A stretch of DNA of 64,000 nucleotides, taken from positions 2,305 to 66,304 of the forward strand of contig NZ_JALGBX010000030.1 of the NCBI RefSeq assembly GCF_022808175.1. Direction: 5' to 3'. The first letter of the stretch is position 1; each line of letters opens with the position of its first letter. Below are positions 8,247-16,815 of this stretch, in pieces. The translations under genes were made by a program, and so were the position numbers. Under the pieces are notes generated by a model. It searched no databases. It saw only the letters and a program-made list of their open reading frames with translations, and was not told where the DNA came from. The stretch is from Streptomyces sp. AP-93. Lineage in GTDB: Bacteria > Actinomycetota > Actinomycetes > Streptomycetales > Streptomycetaceae.

Positions 8247-9794
8247 ATGGATATGCACACTGTCGTGGTGGGAACGTCCGGGACCACCGCCGAAGACGTC
8301 ATCGCGGTCGCCCGCGGCAACGCCCGCGTCGAGCTTTCCGGTGAAGCCGTCGCCGCCCTCGGACGGGCCCGCGAGATCGTGGAAGCGCTCGCCGCGAAGC
8401 CCGAGCCCGTCTACGGGGTGTCCACCGGGTTCGGGGCGCTCGCCTCCCGGCACATCAGCCCCGAGCTGCGCGCGCAGCTCCAGCGCAACATCGTCCGCTC
8501 GCACGCCGCCGGCATGGGCCCGCGCGTCGAGCGCGAGGTCGTGCGTGCGCTGATGTTCCTGCGGCTGAAGACCGTCGCCTCCGGGCACACCGGCGTCCGG
8601 CCGTCCGTCGCGCAGACGATGGCCGACGTGCTCAACGCCGGGATCACCCCCGTCGTGCACGAGTACGGCTCGCTGGGCTGCTCGGGAGACCTCGCCCCGC
8701 TCTCGCACTGCGCGCTCGCGCTGATGGGCGAGGGTGACGCGGAGGGTCCCGACGGGACCGTGCGGCCCGCCGGGGAGCTGCTCGCCGAGGCCGGGATCGC
8801 CCCCGTCGAGCTCCGCGAGAAGGAGGGCCTCGCCCTCCTCAACGGCACCGACGGCATGCTCGGCATGCTGGTCATGGCCCTGGCCGACCTCGGCAAGCTG
8901 TACACCTCCGCCGACATCACCGCCGCGCTGACGCTGGAGGCGCTGCTCGGCACCGAGAAGGTGCTCCAGCCCGAGCTGCACGCCATCCGCCCGCACCCCG
9001 GCCAGGGTGCCTCCGCCGCGAACATGGCCGCCGTCCTGAAGGGCTCCGGGCTCACCGGGCACTTCCAGGAGGAGTCCGCCCCGCGCGTCCAGGACGCCTA
9101 CTCCGTGCGCTGCGCCCCGCAGGTCGCCGGCGCGGGCCGCGACACCATGGCGCACGCCGCCCTCGTCGCCTCCCGCGAGCTGGCCTCCGCCGTCGACAAC
9201 CCGGTCGTGCTGCCCGACGGGCGCGTGGAGTCCAACGGAAACTTCCACGGCGCCCCGGTCGCGTACGTCCTGGACTTCCTGGCCATCGCCGCCGCGGACC
9301 TGGGGTCGATCGCCGAGCGGCGCACCGACCGGCTGCTCGACAAGAACCGCAGCCACGGTCTGCCGCCGTTCCTCGCGGACGACGCCGGCGTGGACTCCGG
9401 GCTCATGATCGCCCAGTACACGCAGGCCGCACTCGTGAGTGAGATGAAGCGGCTCGCGGTCCCGGCATCCGCCGACTCGATCCCGTCCTCCGCCATGCAG
9501 GAGGACCACGTCTCGATGGGCTGGTCGGCCGCGCGCAAGCTCCGTACCGCCGTCGACAACCTCACCCGGATCGTCGCGATCGAGCTGTACGCGGCCACCC
9601 GCGCCATCGAGCTGCGCCACGGGCTCACCCCGGCGCCGGCCAGCCGGGCCGCCATCGCCGCGGCGCGTGCGGCGGGTGTGGAGGGTCCCGGGCCGGATCG
9701 TTTCCTCGCGCCGGACCTGGCCGCCGCGGACGCCTTCGTCCGTTCGGGGGCACTCGTGGACGCCGTCGAGGCCGTCACCGGCCCCCTCGCCTGA
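8247..9794 (+). CDS. hutH: Histidine ammonia-lyase
   Basis: A 515-residue enzyme that deaminates L-histidine to urocanate, the first step of histidine use. The MIO cofactor tripeptide is Cys145-Ser-Gly in GSLGCSGDLAPLSH, where most family members have Ala-Ser-Gly. The active-site YGVSTGFGAL, the HPGQGASAANMA region and QEDHVSMGWSAARKL are all present. Length is normal. The start MDMHTVVVGTSG has a second ATG two codons later. The CSG triad is allowed by the family signature. Confidence 0.95.
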   Translation: MDMHTVVVGTSGTTAEDVIAVARGNARVELSGEAVAALGRAREIVEALAAKPEPVYGVSTGFGALASRHISPELRAQLQRNIVRSHAAGMGPRVEREVVRALMFLRLKTVASGHTGVRPSVAQTMADVLNAGITPVVHEYGSLGCSGDLAPLSHCALALMGEGDAEGPDGTVRPAGELLAEAGIAPVELREKEGLALLNGTDGMLGMLVMALADLGKLYTSADITAALTLEALLGTEKVLQPELHAIRPHPGQGASAANMAAVLKGSGLTGHFQEESAPRVQDAYSVRCAPQVAGAGRDTMAHAALVASRELASAVDNPVVLPDGRVESNGNFHGAPVAYVLDFLAIAAADLGSIAERRTDRLLDKNRSHGLPPFLADDAGVDSGLMIAQYTQAALVSEMKRLAVPASADSIPSSAMQEDHVSMGWSAARKLRTAVDNLTRIVAIELYAATRAIELRHGLTPAPASRAAIAAARAAGVEGPGPDRFLAPDLAAADAFVRSGALVDAVEAVTGPLA

Positions 9795-9805
9795 GGTCAA
9801 GGTTC

Positions 9806-9861
9806 GAGTAGGCGAGTAGGCGAGTAGGCGAGTACGCGAGTACGTGAGTACGTGAGTACGC
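9806..9861. repeat. Seven tandem 8-bp repeats
   Basis: Seven end-to-end copies of an 8-mer GAGTA(G/C)G(C/T) follow the hutH stop and run straight into the left arm of the terminator stem at 9859. The copies drift from GAGTAGGC to GAGTACGY along the array. Confidence 0.9.
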
Positions 9862-9908
9862 GAAAGGGTGCGGATCCGGGGACATCCCCGGGTCCGCACC
9901 CTTTCGCG
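9859..9908. terminator. Strong bidirectional terminator hutH / LAXTG gene
   Basis: A long, nearly perfect stem-loop: CGCGAAAGGGTGCGGA pairs with its complement ending in CTTTCGCG, with a short apex. It lies between convergent genes and should stop transcription from both sides. Confidence 0.85.
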
Positions 9909-9920
9909 TGCCGGTGGCCG

Positions 9921-10211
9921 TTACGCCGTGCGCGAGCGGCGTACGGAGAAGGCCACGAAGCCGGCCCCGGCGCCCAGGAAGAGCGTGCCGCCGAGCAGGT
10001 AGGGCGTGGTGTCCACGCCGCCCGTGTCGGCGAGCTCGAGGGTGGGTCCGGGCGCGGAGGCGGCCTGGACCCGGGTGTTCGCGGCGGCCGGTGCGCCGGA
10101 GGCGGCCTTGGCGTGCTCGGGCGCGGTGGCCCCCGCCGAGGGGACGAACCACAGGGCGGCGAGGAGGGTGGTCGCTCCGAGAGCGGTGAGTGTTGATCGG
10201 CGTGCGGACAC
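9921..10211 (-). CDS. Small LAXTG-anchored surface protein
   Basis: A 96-residue secreted protein. It has a signal peptide (MSARRSTLTALGATTLLAAL, cleavage near SAGA), about 35 residues of Ala/Pro-rich mature chain, then LADTGG, a hydrophobic helix of about 20 residues and an RRSR tail. That is the classic sortase order. LAxTG is the form used by class E sortases of Streptomyces. So little is left after anchoring that it may serve as a stalk or as a signalling or coat peptide. No sortase gene is in this window. The function is unknown. Confidence 0.8.
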   Translation of the reverse strand: MSARRSTLTALGATTLLAALWFVPSAGATAPEHAKAASGAPAAANTRVQAASAPGPTLELADTGGVDTTPYLLGGTLFLGAGAGFVAFSVRRSRTA

Positions 10212-10318
10212 GGTGCGATCCCCCTTGTGGCAGCAGCGAATTGGCCCCGTGCGGTGATGCTACGGAAAGGGGCGGGTCGTGGGAAAGTCGGGGCTGCCGC
10301 GGGATTACTCTCCGTCGT

Positions 10319-10660
10319 ATGAACCCTTCTGAGACCTCACGATACGTACGCCTTCGGGTTGATTTGGTACTTGAAGTGCCGGACGTCGACGCGCTCACCG
10401 GAGCCGCCCTCGCCCACATCAAGGCCGACGAGTTCATGCCGGACGAGGAGCGCGGCCACGCCGAGGCGGCCGTCCGGGAGGACGAATCGGAGGCTCTCGC
10501 CTACCTCGTGGACCCCACTGACCTGGTCGCGGAGATTCCCGGCGTGGAGCTCGCGCAGGCCTCCTGGAGCAGCGAGCCCGTGGAATACGACCCCGAGTCC
10601 ATGGAGTGGGACCTCGACGAGGAAGATGGGGAGCTCGACGAAGAGACTGACAACGCCTGA
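10319..10660 (+). CDS. Conserved acidic protein of unknown function
   Basis: A 113-residue soluble, strongly acidic protein (MNPSETSRYVRLRVDLVLEV start, ending in an Asp/Glu-rich tail). I recognise no domain. The beta-strand-like start and acidic tail suggest a small cytoplasmic binding protein. The ATG at 10319 begins the conserved-looking segment. The frame is open upstream but that part has no coding character. It reads towards the L,D-transpeptidase gene and may share its transcript. Confidence 0.7.
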   Translation: MNPSETSRYVRLRVDLVLEVPDVDALTGAALAHIKADEFMPDEERGHAEAAVREDESEALAYLVDPTDLVAEIPGVELAQASWSSEPVEYDPESMEWDLDEEDGELDEETDNA

Positions 10661-10788
10661 CGGTGGGGTTGACCACATTCGAACGGAATGTGGCAGCACC
10701 TCGGGGTGTAATGCGTTGTCAGGACGAGGCAGGGGGGTCATGCCCCCTGCCCGGGGAGTTCGGGGTTCCGGCAACGATGGAGTGGCGT

Positions 10789-12060
10789 GTGAGGACGGAC
10801 AGCAAGCGGCGGAGAAGGTCCCTGGTGGCCATATCCGCCGTACTCGGCGGCGTACTGGTGCTCGCGGGATGCGGTGGCGACGACGACGGCGGCGGCAAGA
10901 CGCCGAAGGCCAGCGGGGAGGCATCGGCCAAGTCCCAGGCGGACGTGGACGCGGCCGCGGCGAAGGACGCCTCCAAGGCCAAGATAGCCATCACGCCCAA
11001 GGACGGCGCCACCAACGTCGGCCTGAACGACGCGGCCAACGTGGCCGTCAGTGACGGCACGCTCACCCAGGTCGAGCTGAAGAGCTCCGAGGGCACGAAG
11101 GTACCGGGCAAGATAGCCGCCGACGGCAAGAGCTGGAAGCCGGACGGCGCGCTGAAGCGCTCGACCAAGTACGCCCTGTCGGCGACCGCGAAGGACGAGG
11201 CGGGCCGCGAGGCGCACGAGAACGCCTCCTTCACCACCGTCTCCCCGCAGAACAGCTTCGTGGGCTCCTTCATCCCGGACGCGGGCCAGACCGTCGGCGT
11301 GGGCATGCCGGTCTCGATCACCTTCGACAAGTCCATCAAGGACAAGAAGGCCGTCCAGGCGGCCATCACGGTCACCTCCAGCAGCGGCCAGGAGGTCGTG
11401 GGCCACTGGTTCAGCACGCAGCGGCTGGACTTCCGCCCGGAGAAGTACTGGCAGGCCGGTTCCACCGTCACCCTGAAGCTGGCGCTGGACGGGGTCCAGG
11501 GCGGCCCGGGCATCCAGGGCGTGCAGAGCAAGACCGTCACCTTCAAGATCGGCCGGAGCCAGGTCTCCACGGTCGACGCGAAGAGCAAGAAGATGACGGT
11601 CACCCGGGACGGCGCGGTCCTCAAGACCATCCCGATCTCGGCGGGCGCCCCGGCGAACCCGACGTACAACGGCCAGATGGTGATCTCCGAGAAGTTCAAG
11701 GAGACCCGGATGAACGGCGCCACCGTCGGCTTCACGGACGACGACGGCAAGGGCGAGTACGACATCAAGGACGTACCGCACGCGATGCGCCTGTCGACCT
11801 CCGGCACCTTCATCCACGGCAACTACTGGGGTGCGGACTCGGTCTTCGGCAGCGCCAACACCAGCCACGGCTGCGTCGGCCTGAACGACGCCAAGGGCGC
11901 GAACGACCCGAGCCAGCCCGCGGCCTGGTTCTACGACAACTCCCTCATCGGAGACGTCGTCACGGTCGTCAACTCCCCGGACAAGACCATCAAGCCGGAC
12001 AACGGCCTCAACGGCTGGAACATGGGCTGGGCAGAGTGGAAGGCCGGCTCGGCCGTCTGA
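10789..12060 (+). CDS. L,D-transpeptidase lipoprotein with Ig-like domains
   Basis: A 423-residue envelope enzyme that forms 3-3 peptidoglycan cross-links. The N-terminus is a lipoprotein signal (Arg/Lys-rich, LVAISAVLGGVLVLAGC) with the lipid cysteine in LVLAGC. Two Ig-like modules follow (from SKAKIAITPKDGATNVGL and from TVSPQNSFVGSFIPDAGQTV). The YkuD catalytic domain has His in IHGNYWG and the SHGCVGLND loop with the catalytic Cys. I prefer the GTG at 10789, with GGAG six bases before it, over the ATG at 10777. A perfect terminator follows. Confidence 0.92.
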   Translation: MRTDSKRRRRSLVAISAVLGGVLVLAGCGGDDDGGGKTPKASGEASAKSQADVDAAAAKDASKAKIAITPKDGATNVGLNDAANVAVSDGTLTQVELKSSEGTKVPGKIAADGKSWKPDGALKRSTKYALSATAKDEAGREAHENASFTTVSPQNSFVGSFIPDAGQTVGVGMPVSITFDKSIKDKKAVQAAITVTSSSGQEVVGHWFSTQRLDFRPEKYWQAGSTVTLKLALDGVQGGPGIQGVQSKTVTFKIGRSQVSTVDAKSKKMTVTRDGAVLKTIPISAGAPANPTYNGQMVISEKFKETRMNGATVGFTDDDGKGEYDIKDVPHAMRLSTSGTFIHGNYWGADSVFGSANTSHGCVGLNDAKGANDPSQPAAWFYDNSLIGDVVTVVNSPDKTIKPDNGLNGWNMGWAEWKAGSAV

Positions 12061-12091
12061 CGCGCCGATAACGACAGCTGAACCCCGTTAC

Positions 12092-12131
12092 GGACGGCGG
12101 GGAGCCCCGACCAGGGGGCTCCCCGCCGTCC
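12092..12131. terminator. Terminator after the L,D-transpeptidase gene
   Basis: GGACGGCGGGGAGCCCC pairs perfectly with GGGGCTCCCCGCCGTCC across a 6-base loop, 31 bases after the stop codon. Confidence 0.9.
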
Positions 12132-12220
12132 GTCTGTGTGTCACCTGTGAGTTCGCGTTCTCATTCGACTCTTATGGACGGCTTATCCGGCCGTCACGGG
12201 TGCTGCCTACTTTCGGCCGC

Positions 12221-13744
12221 ATGTTCTTCACCTATCTCCGGCGCGAGCTGCGCCGCCGCAGGAAGGCGGCGCTCGTCGTCGCCTCCGGACTCGCGCTGGG
12301 CATCGCCCTCGTCATCGTCGTCACCTCCGTCTCGGCGGGCATGGCGCAGGCCCAGGGCAAGGTCCTCCAGTCGCTCTACGGCCTCGGCACGGACATGACC
12401 GTCACCAAGGCCCAGACCCCGCCGGCCGAGGGCGAGACCGCGACCCGGCCCCGGTTCCAGTTCGACGCGAAGGGCGCGGACGAGGAGGACGCCGAGGCCG
12501 AGCAGAGCAGCGACCTCGTGATGCCGCAGGGCTTCCAGACCCTCGACGCGGCGACCGTGGACAAGGTGTCCGGCCAGGCCGGCGTCGCGCAGGCCGTCGG
12601 CGGCCTCAGCCTCCAGGTGATGAAGGTCAACGGGCAGTTCAAGCGCGGCGAGTTCAAGCGTGCGGAGGGCGAGGCGGGCACCGGCGCGGCCACCAAGCCG
12701 GGCGCCACCGGCGCCACCGGCGGCGGCGCGGGCGGTACCGCGGGTACGGGCGGTACGGGCGGTACGGTCGAGGGCGGCGGCGCCGACTTCGACGTCAACT
12801 CCTTCTCCGTCTACGGCGCGGACGTCACCCGGCCCGAGCTGGGCCCGCTCACCACCTCCAAGATCACCTCGGGCCGTACCTTCGCGGCCGGCGAGACCGA
12901 TGCGGCCGTCGCCGTCGTCGACAGTGCCTACGCCACGAAGAACAAGCTCGCCGTCGACTCCGAAATCACCATCAAGAACGCCAAGTTCAAGGTGATCGGG
13001 ATCGCCACCGCCGACAGCGGCGACGCGGCCGCCAACGTCTACGTACCGCTCGAGCAGGCCCAGACGCTCGCCGGAACCCCCGGCAAGATCACCACGGTCT
13101 ACGTCCAGGCCGAGGACTCCCAGGCGATCGGCTCCGTCAAGCAGGCCATCCAGAAGAACGTCCCGGACACCACGGTCACCACCTCGGCCGACCTCGCCGA
13201 CACCGTCTCCGGGTCGCTCTCCACCGCCGCCTCGCTCGCCTCCACCGTCGGCACGTGGCTCTCGTACGCGGTCCTCCTCGCCGCCTTCCTCGTCGCCGGT
13301 CTGCTGACCTCCTCGGCCGTGTCCCGGCGCGTCCGCGAGTTCGGCACGCTCAAGGCGCTCGGCTGGAAGAGCGGCCGCGTCACCGGCCAGGTCGCCGGCG
13401 AGGCCCTGGTCAACGGCCTCATCGGCGGGGCGCTCGGCATTGGCCTCGGGCTCGGAGCCGCGTACGCCATCACCGCGATCAGCCCGCAGCTGACCGCGCA
13501 GCTCGCGGGCGGCGCCGGCCGGCTCCAGGGTCCCGGCGGCGGGGGCGGCGGGGGCGGGATGATGCGCTCCGCGCAGCAGGGCGCCGGCAAGGCCCTCGAC
13601 ATCGCGCTCACCGCGCCCGTCTCGCTCTCCACCATCGGCCTGGCCGTCGCGCTCGCCGTCGCGGGCGGACTGATCGCAGGCGGCTTCGGCGGCTGGCGCG
13701 CTTCCCGGCTGAGGCCGGCGGATGCCCTGCGTCGCGTCGAATAG
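12221..13744 (+). CDS. ABC transporter permease, MacB/FtsX type
   Basis: A 507-residue membrane protein. It has an N-terminal membrane segment after a basic leader (FFTYLRRELRRRRKAAL), a large extracytoplasmic MacB-type region containing a Gly/Thr-rich linker around residues 150-190, then three C-terminal membrane helices of the FtsX fold (the LSYAVLLAAFLVAGLLTSSA helix, the GALGIGLGLGAAYAI helix and a final one before GGWRASRLRPADALRRVE). Such permeases act with a LolD/MacB-like ATPase in export or signalling across the membrane. The partner ATPase gene follows at 13881. Confidence 0.9.
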   Translation: MFFTYLRRELRRRRKAALVVASGLALGIALVIVVTSVSAGMAQAQGKVLQSLYGLGTDMTVTKAQTPPAEGETATRPRFQFDAKGADEEDAEAEQSSDLVMPQGFQTLDAATVDKVSGQAGVAQAVGGLSLQVMKVNGQFKRGEFKRAEGEAGTGAATKPGATGATGGGAGGTAGTGGTGGTVEGGGADFDVNSFSVYGADVTRPELGPLTTSKITSGRTFAAGETDAAVAVVDSAYATKNKLAVDSEITIKNAKFKVIGIATADSGDAAANVYVPLEQAQTLAGTPGKITTVYVQAEDSQAIGSVKQAIQKNVPDTTVTTSADLADTVSGSLSTAASLASTVGTWLSYAVLLAAFLVAGLLTSSAVSRRVREFGTLKALGWKSGRVTGQVAGEALVNGLIGGALGIGLGLGAAYAITAISPQLTAQLAGGAGRLQGPGGGGGGGGMMRSAQQGAGKALDIALTAPVSLSTIGLAVALAVAGGLIAGGFGGWRASRLRPADALRRVE

Positions 13745-13880
13745 CCCGCGGCCGCAGGCTCGTACGGCCGTTCGTACGTCTGTGTGCATGTCTGTGCGCA
13801 TGCCTCGTGCGCTTCGTGCGCCTGCCCGCTTGCACGCCCGCCCGTCCCACCGCCCCGCAACCCGAGGGAACGAACCAGAG

Positions 13881-14558
13881 ATGTACCAGCTCACCGGTGT
13901 CACCAAGCGCTACCAGCGCGGCAAGGAATCCATCGACGCGCTCGCCGGCGTCGACCTGACCATCGAGGACGGCGGCCGGCTCGTCATCCAGGGGCCCACC
14001 GGCGGTGGCAAGTCCACCCTGCTGCAGATGCTCGGCGCCCTGGACCGCCCGACGGCGGGACAGATCGTCCTCGACGGACTCGACCTCGCCACGGTCTCCG
14101 AATCCCGCCTCACCCGGGTCCGTGCGGAGAGCATCGGCTTCGTGTTCCAGTCCTTCAACCTGATCCCGACGCTCACCGCCCAGGAGAACGTCGAGACGGC
14201 CCTCGTCCCGCTCGGGCTGAAGGCCCGCGAGCGGCGTGACCGGGCCGCCGAGGCGCTGGGCTCCGTGGGCCTCGGCGAGCGGATGGGCCACCTGCCCGGG
14301 GAGATGTCCGGCGGCCAGCAGCAGCGCGTGGCCATCGCGCGGGCGCTGGTGAAGCGGCCGAAGGTACTGCTGGCCGACGAGCCGACCGGCAACCTCGACG
14401 AGTCCATGCGCGACGAGGTCATGGAACTGCTCGAAGGGCTGTGGAAGGAGCACGGCCTGACCTTCGTCATGGTCACCCACGACAGCGCGCTCGCGAAGAG
14501 GGCTCCGCGGGTGGCGACGATCCGCCGGGGGAAGGTGACCGTCACCGAAAACGCCTGA
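13881..14558 (+). CDS. ABC transporter ATP-binding protein, LolD/MacB type
   Basis: A 225-residue ATPase: Walker A GPTGGGKST, Q-loop FQSFNLIPTL, signature MSGGQQQRVAIARAL, Walker B VLLADEPTGNLDE, and switch His in VTHDSALAKRA. The TGNLD after Walker B is typical of the LolD/MacB/FtsE branch. The start at ATG 13881 (MYQLTGVTKRYQRG) matches family length. The frame stays open upstream through the 136-base gap after the permease gene, but that part reads as low-complexity non-coding sequence. It powers the permease at 12221. Confidence 0.92.
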   Translation: MYQLTGVTKRYQRGKESIDALAGVDLTIEDGGRLVIQGPTGGGKSTLLQMLGALDRPTAGQIVLDGLDLATVSESRLTRVRAESIGFVFQSFNLIPTLTAQENVETALVPLGLKARERRDRAAEALGSVGLGERMGHLPGEMSGGQQQRVAIARALVKRPKVLLADEPTGNLDESMRDEVMELLEGLWKEHGLTFVMVTHDSALAKRAPRVATIRRGKVTVTENA

Positions 14559-14592
14559 GCGCGCCGCCGTGCTCCGGTTTAGGGTCCGGAGC

Positions 14593-15582
14593 ATGACGAT
14601 CACCGCGCTCTCCGTGCCCCCGACCGACACCGAAATCGACCACTGGTGGGCCGTCCTGGCCGCGGCCCGGACGGCAGACCTGCCGGGGACTCCGCCGCCC
14701 TCCCGCACGGAGGTGGCCGGAGCGCTGCGGGTGCCCTCGGCGCGGGGGCGCTCGGTGCACTGGGCGACGGACGACGCCGTCGCCTCCCTGGTCCTGTTCA
14801 CCGACGGAGCCAACGACCACACGGCGTTCCTGGAGGAGCTGACCGTACGGCCCGACGCGCGGCGCCGCGGCGCGGGAGCGGCCCTGTGGGCGCGGGTCCG
14901 CGAGGAGCTGCTCGCGGACGGCCGGACCTCGGTCGCGGCGGAGGTGGACCTGGGCGGTCCGGGGCAGGCGTTCGCCGAGTCCGTGGGCTTCGAGAACGTC
15001 CTGCCGATGGCCTGGTACGTGCAGGACGTGCGGGAGGCGCGGTGGGTGCAGGGGGCTCAGGCGGCGCAGGCCGCGGGGGGAGGGGCTGCGACCACCCCGG
15101 CCGGCTACGAGCTGCACTGCTGGCCGGGGCTGGTGCCCGACGACTGGGCTCAGGCCGTGGCCCTCGCCCACGGGGCGATGGAGGACGCGCCGAGCGGGGA
15201 GCTGGACCAGCAGACCCAGACCTGGACGGCGGAGCGCCTGCACGCGGCCCACCGCAAGATCCTGGACCGGGGAGGCGCCCTGACCACGGTCGCCGCCGTC
15301 ACCCCGGACGGCGAGGTGGCGGCCTACACGGAACTGGTCCTCTCCGACCCGGCCGGCCCGCGCGCGCTCCAGTACGACACCGTGGTGGTCCCCGCCCACC
15401 GGGGCCACGGCCTCGGCCGCGCGGTCAAGCTCCGCATGCTCGCCGAGGCGGCGACCCGCCACCCGGACCTGCGCACCATCGCCACCTCGGTGGCGGACGA
15501 CAACACCCCGATGCTCGCGGTCAACGCGGCCCTGGGCTACCGGCGCGAACGCGGGCTCGGGTACTTCCAGTTGAAGCTCTAG
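14593..15582 (+). CDS. Tandem-GNAT N-acetyltransferase
   Basis: A 329-residue protein with two GNAT acetyltransferase domains. The first has its acetyl-CoA loop at RPDARRRGAGAALW. The second has VPAHRGHGLGRAVK and ends in the family-typical NAALGYRRERGLGYFQL. An Ala/Gly-rich linker joins them. The acceptor substrate is unknown. The double-domain layout resembles mycothiol-synthase-like GNATs, but I see nothing that proves that role, and those are usually encoded elsewhere. The start at 14593 leaves 34 bases after the ATPase gene, so cotranscription is possible. Confidence 0.85.
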   Translation: MTITALSVPPTDTEIDHWWAVLAAARTADLPGTPPPSRTEVAGALRVPSARGRSVHWATDDAVASLVLFTDGANDHTAFLEELTVRPDARRRGAGAALWARVREELLADGRTSVAAEVDLGGPGQAFAESVGFENVLPMAWYVQDVREARWVQGAQAAQAAGGGAATTPAGYELHCWPGLVPDDWAQAVALAHGAMEDAPSGELDQQTQTWTAERLHAAHRKILDRGGALTTVAAVTPDGEVAAYTELVLSDPAGPRALQYDTVVVPAHRGHGLGRAVKLRMLAEAATRHPDLRTIATSVADDNTPMLAVNAALGYRRERGLGYFQLKL

Positions 15583-15607
15583 CCGGGGGTCCCTGCCGGC
15601 GGGTGTC

Positions 15608-16576
15608 CTACGGAGCGGATTCCTCGACGGAGCCCGGGGCGTGGTTCCGGCCATCCTCCTGGGCCTGGTCCTGGTCCCGGTCCTGGTCCTGGTCCCGGTC
15701 TTCGTCCTGGTCCCGGTCGGGGGTGGTCGGTGACGCGGACCAGGAGGCGAGGAGGCTGAGGGCGTCGGCCGAGGGGGAGCCCGGGGTCGCGTGGTAGGTG
15801 ACCAGGAACTGCGCCGGGTCGTCCGGGAGGGCCAGGGTCTCGAAGGAGAGCTGGAGCTCGCCGACCAGCGGGTGGCGCAGTCGCTTCACGCCGTGCGTCT
15901 TGTTGTCCGCCACCGTGTGGGCCGCCCACAGCCTGCGGAACTCCTCGTTCTTGACGGACAGTTCACCGACCAGCGCGGACAGCCGCTCGTCGTCCGGGAA
16001 CTGCCCGGCGTACACGCGAAGATTGCTCACCACCTCGCACGCCCGGCACTCCCACTCCGCGTACAGCTCCGCCGTCGCCGGGTCCAGGAACACCAGCCGC
16101 ACCAGGTTGCGCTCCTGCGCCGGGAGCTTCCCGAAGTCGCCGAAGACCGCCGCCGCCAGCCGGTTCCAGCCGATGACGTCCTGGCGCCGCCCGACCAGGT
16201 ACGCCGGTACGCCGTCCATCGCGTCCAGCAGGCTCCGCAGCTCCGGCCGGACCTGCTGGGGGCGCGGGGCCTGGCGGCGTTTGCGGGGCTTGGGGCCGGC
16301 CAGGCGGCTCAGGTGCGCGCGCTCCGTGCCGTCCAGGCGCAGGGCCCGCGCGATGGCGTCGAGGATCTCCGCCGACACGTTCTGGCCGTGGCCCTGCTCG
16401 AGGCGCGTGTAGTACGCGACCGACACCCCGGCCAGCTGCGCCAGCTCCTCGCGGCGCAGGCCGGGGACCCGGCGGTGGCGCCCGTAGTCGGGCAGGCCGA
16501 CGTCCTCGGGGCGCAGCCGGGCGCGCCGGGAGCGCAGGAACTCGCCGAGCTCGGCTCGTTGATCAAGCTGGTCCAT
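15608..16576 (-). CDS. XRE-family regulator with MmyB-like ligand-binding domain
   Basis: A 322-residue transcription factor. Residues from about 12 to 75 form the XRE helix-turn-helix (ELGEFLRSRRARLRPEDVGL, then LRREELAQLAGVSVAYYTRL). The rest is the MmyB-like sensor domain seen in many Streptomyces regulators (PAYLVGRRQDVIGWNRLA through LSFETLALPDDPAQFLVTYH). The C-terminus is an odd run of alternating Asp, Gln, Arg and Glu coded by a hexanucleotide-like repeat at about 15655-15720. It is divergent from the alcohol dehydrogenase gene, which it probably controls. Confidence 0.88.
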   Translation of the reverse strand: MDQLDQRAELGEFLRSRRARLRPEDVGLPDYGRHRRVPGLRREELAQLAGVSVAYYTRLEQGHGQNVSAEILDAIARALRLDGTERAHLSRLAGPKPRKRRQAPRPQQVRPELRSLLDAMDGVPAYLVGRRQDVIGWNRLAAAVFGDFGKLPAQERNLVRLVFLDPATAELYAEWECRACEVVSNLRVYAGQFPDDERLSALVGELSVKNEEFRRLWAAHTVADNKTHGVKRLRHPLVGELQLSFETLALPDDPAQFLVTYHATPGSPSADALSLLASWSASPTTPDRDQDEDRDQDQDRDQDQAQEDGRNHAPGSVEESAP

Positions 16577-16684
16577 TACCCCAGTATCACCGCGCGGGGG
16601 CGCAGTCCGGGGGCGGGAGCCTGACCCCGCCAAGGGTAGGTCTGCCAGACCTAGGCAGGGCAGGGGGATGGGTGTCCGGGGCGG

Positions 16685-16800
16685 GGGCGTGCAGGCTGTG
16701 AACACACAGCAGAACCGCACAGCAGAACCGCACCGTAGGACCCCGCACCGCAGAACCGCACCGCGGGTCCCCGCACCGCAGGTCCCCGCACCACAGTCCT
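16685..16800. repeat. Degenerate CCGCACCGCAG repeats in a divergent promoter region
   Basis: The space between the XRE regulator and the dehydrogenase holds about eight imperfect copies of a 10-15 base unit of the CCGCACCGCAGAA or CCGCACAGCAGAA type. They could be regulator-binding sites or simple slippage products. Confidence 0.55.
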
Positions 16801-16815
16801 CCGAGGAGTCCCACC

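Noticed and set aside
10190..10318. N-terminal extension of the acidic protein at 10319
   Set aside because: The extension is antisense to the LAXTG gene promoter region and has no coding character. The ATG at 10319 is sufficient.
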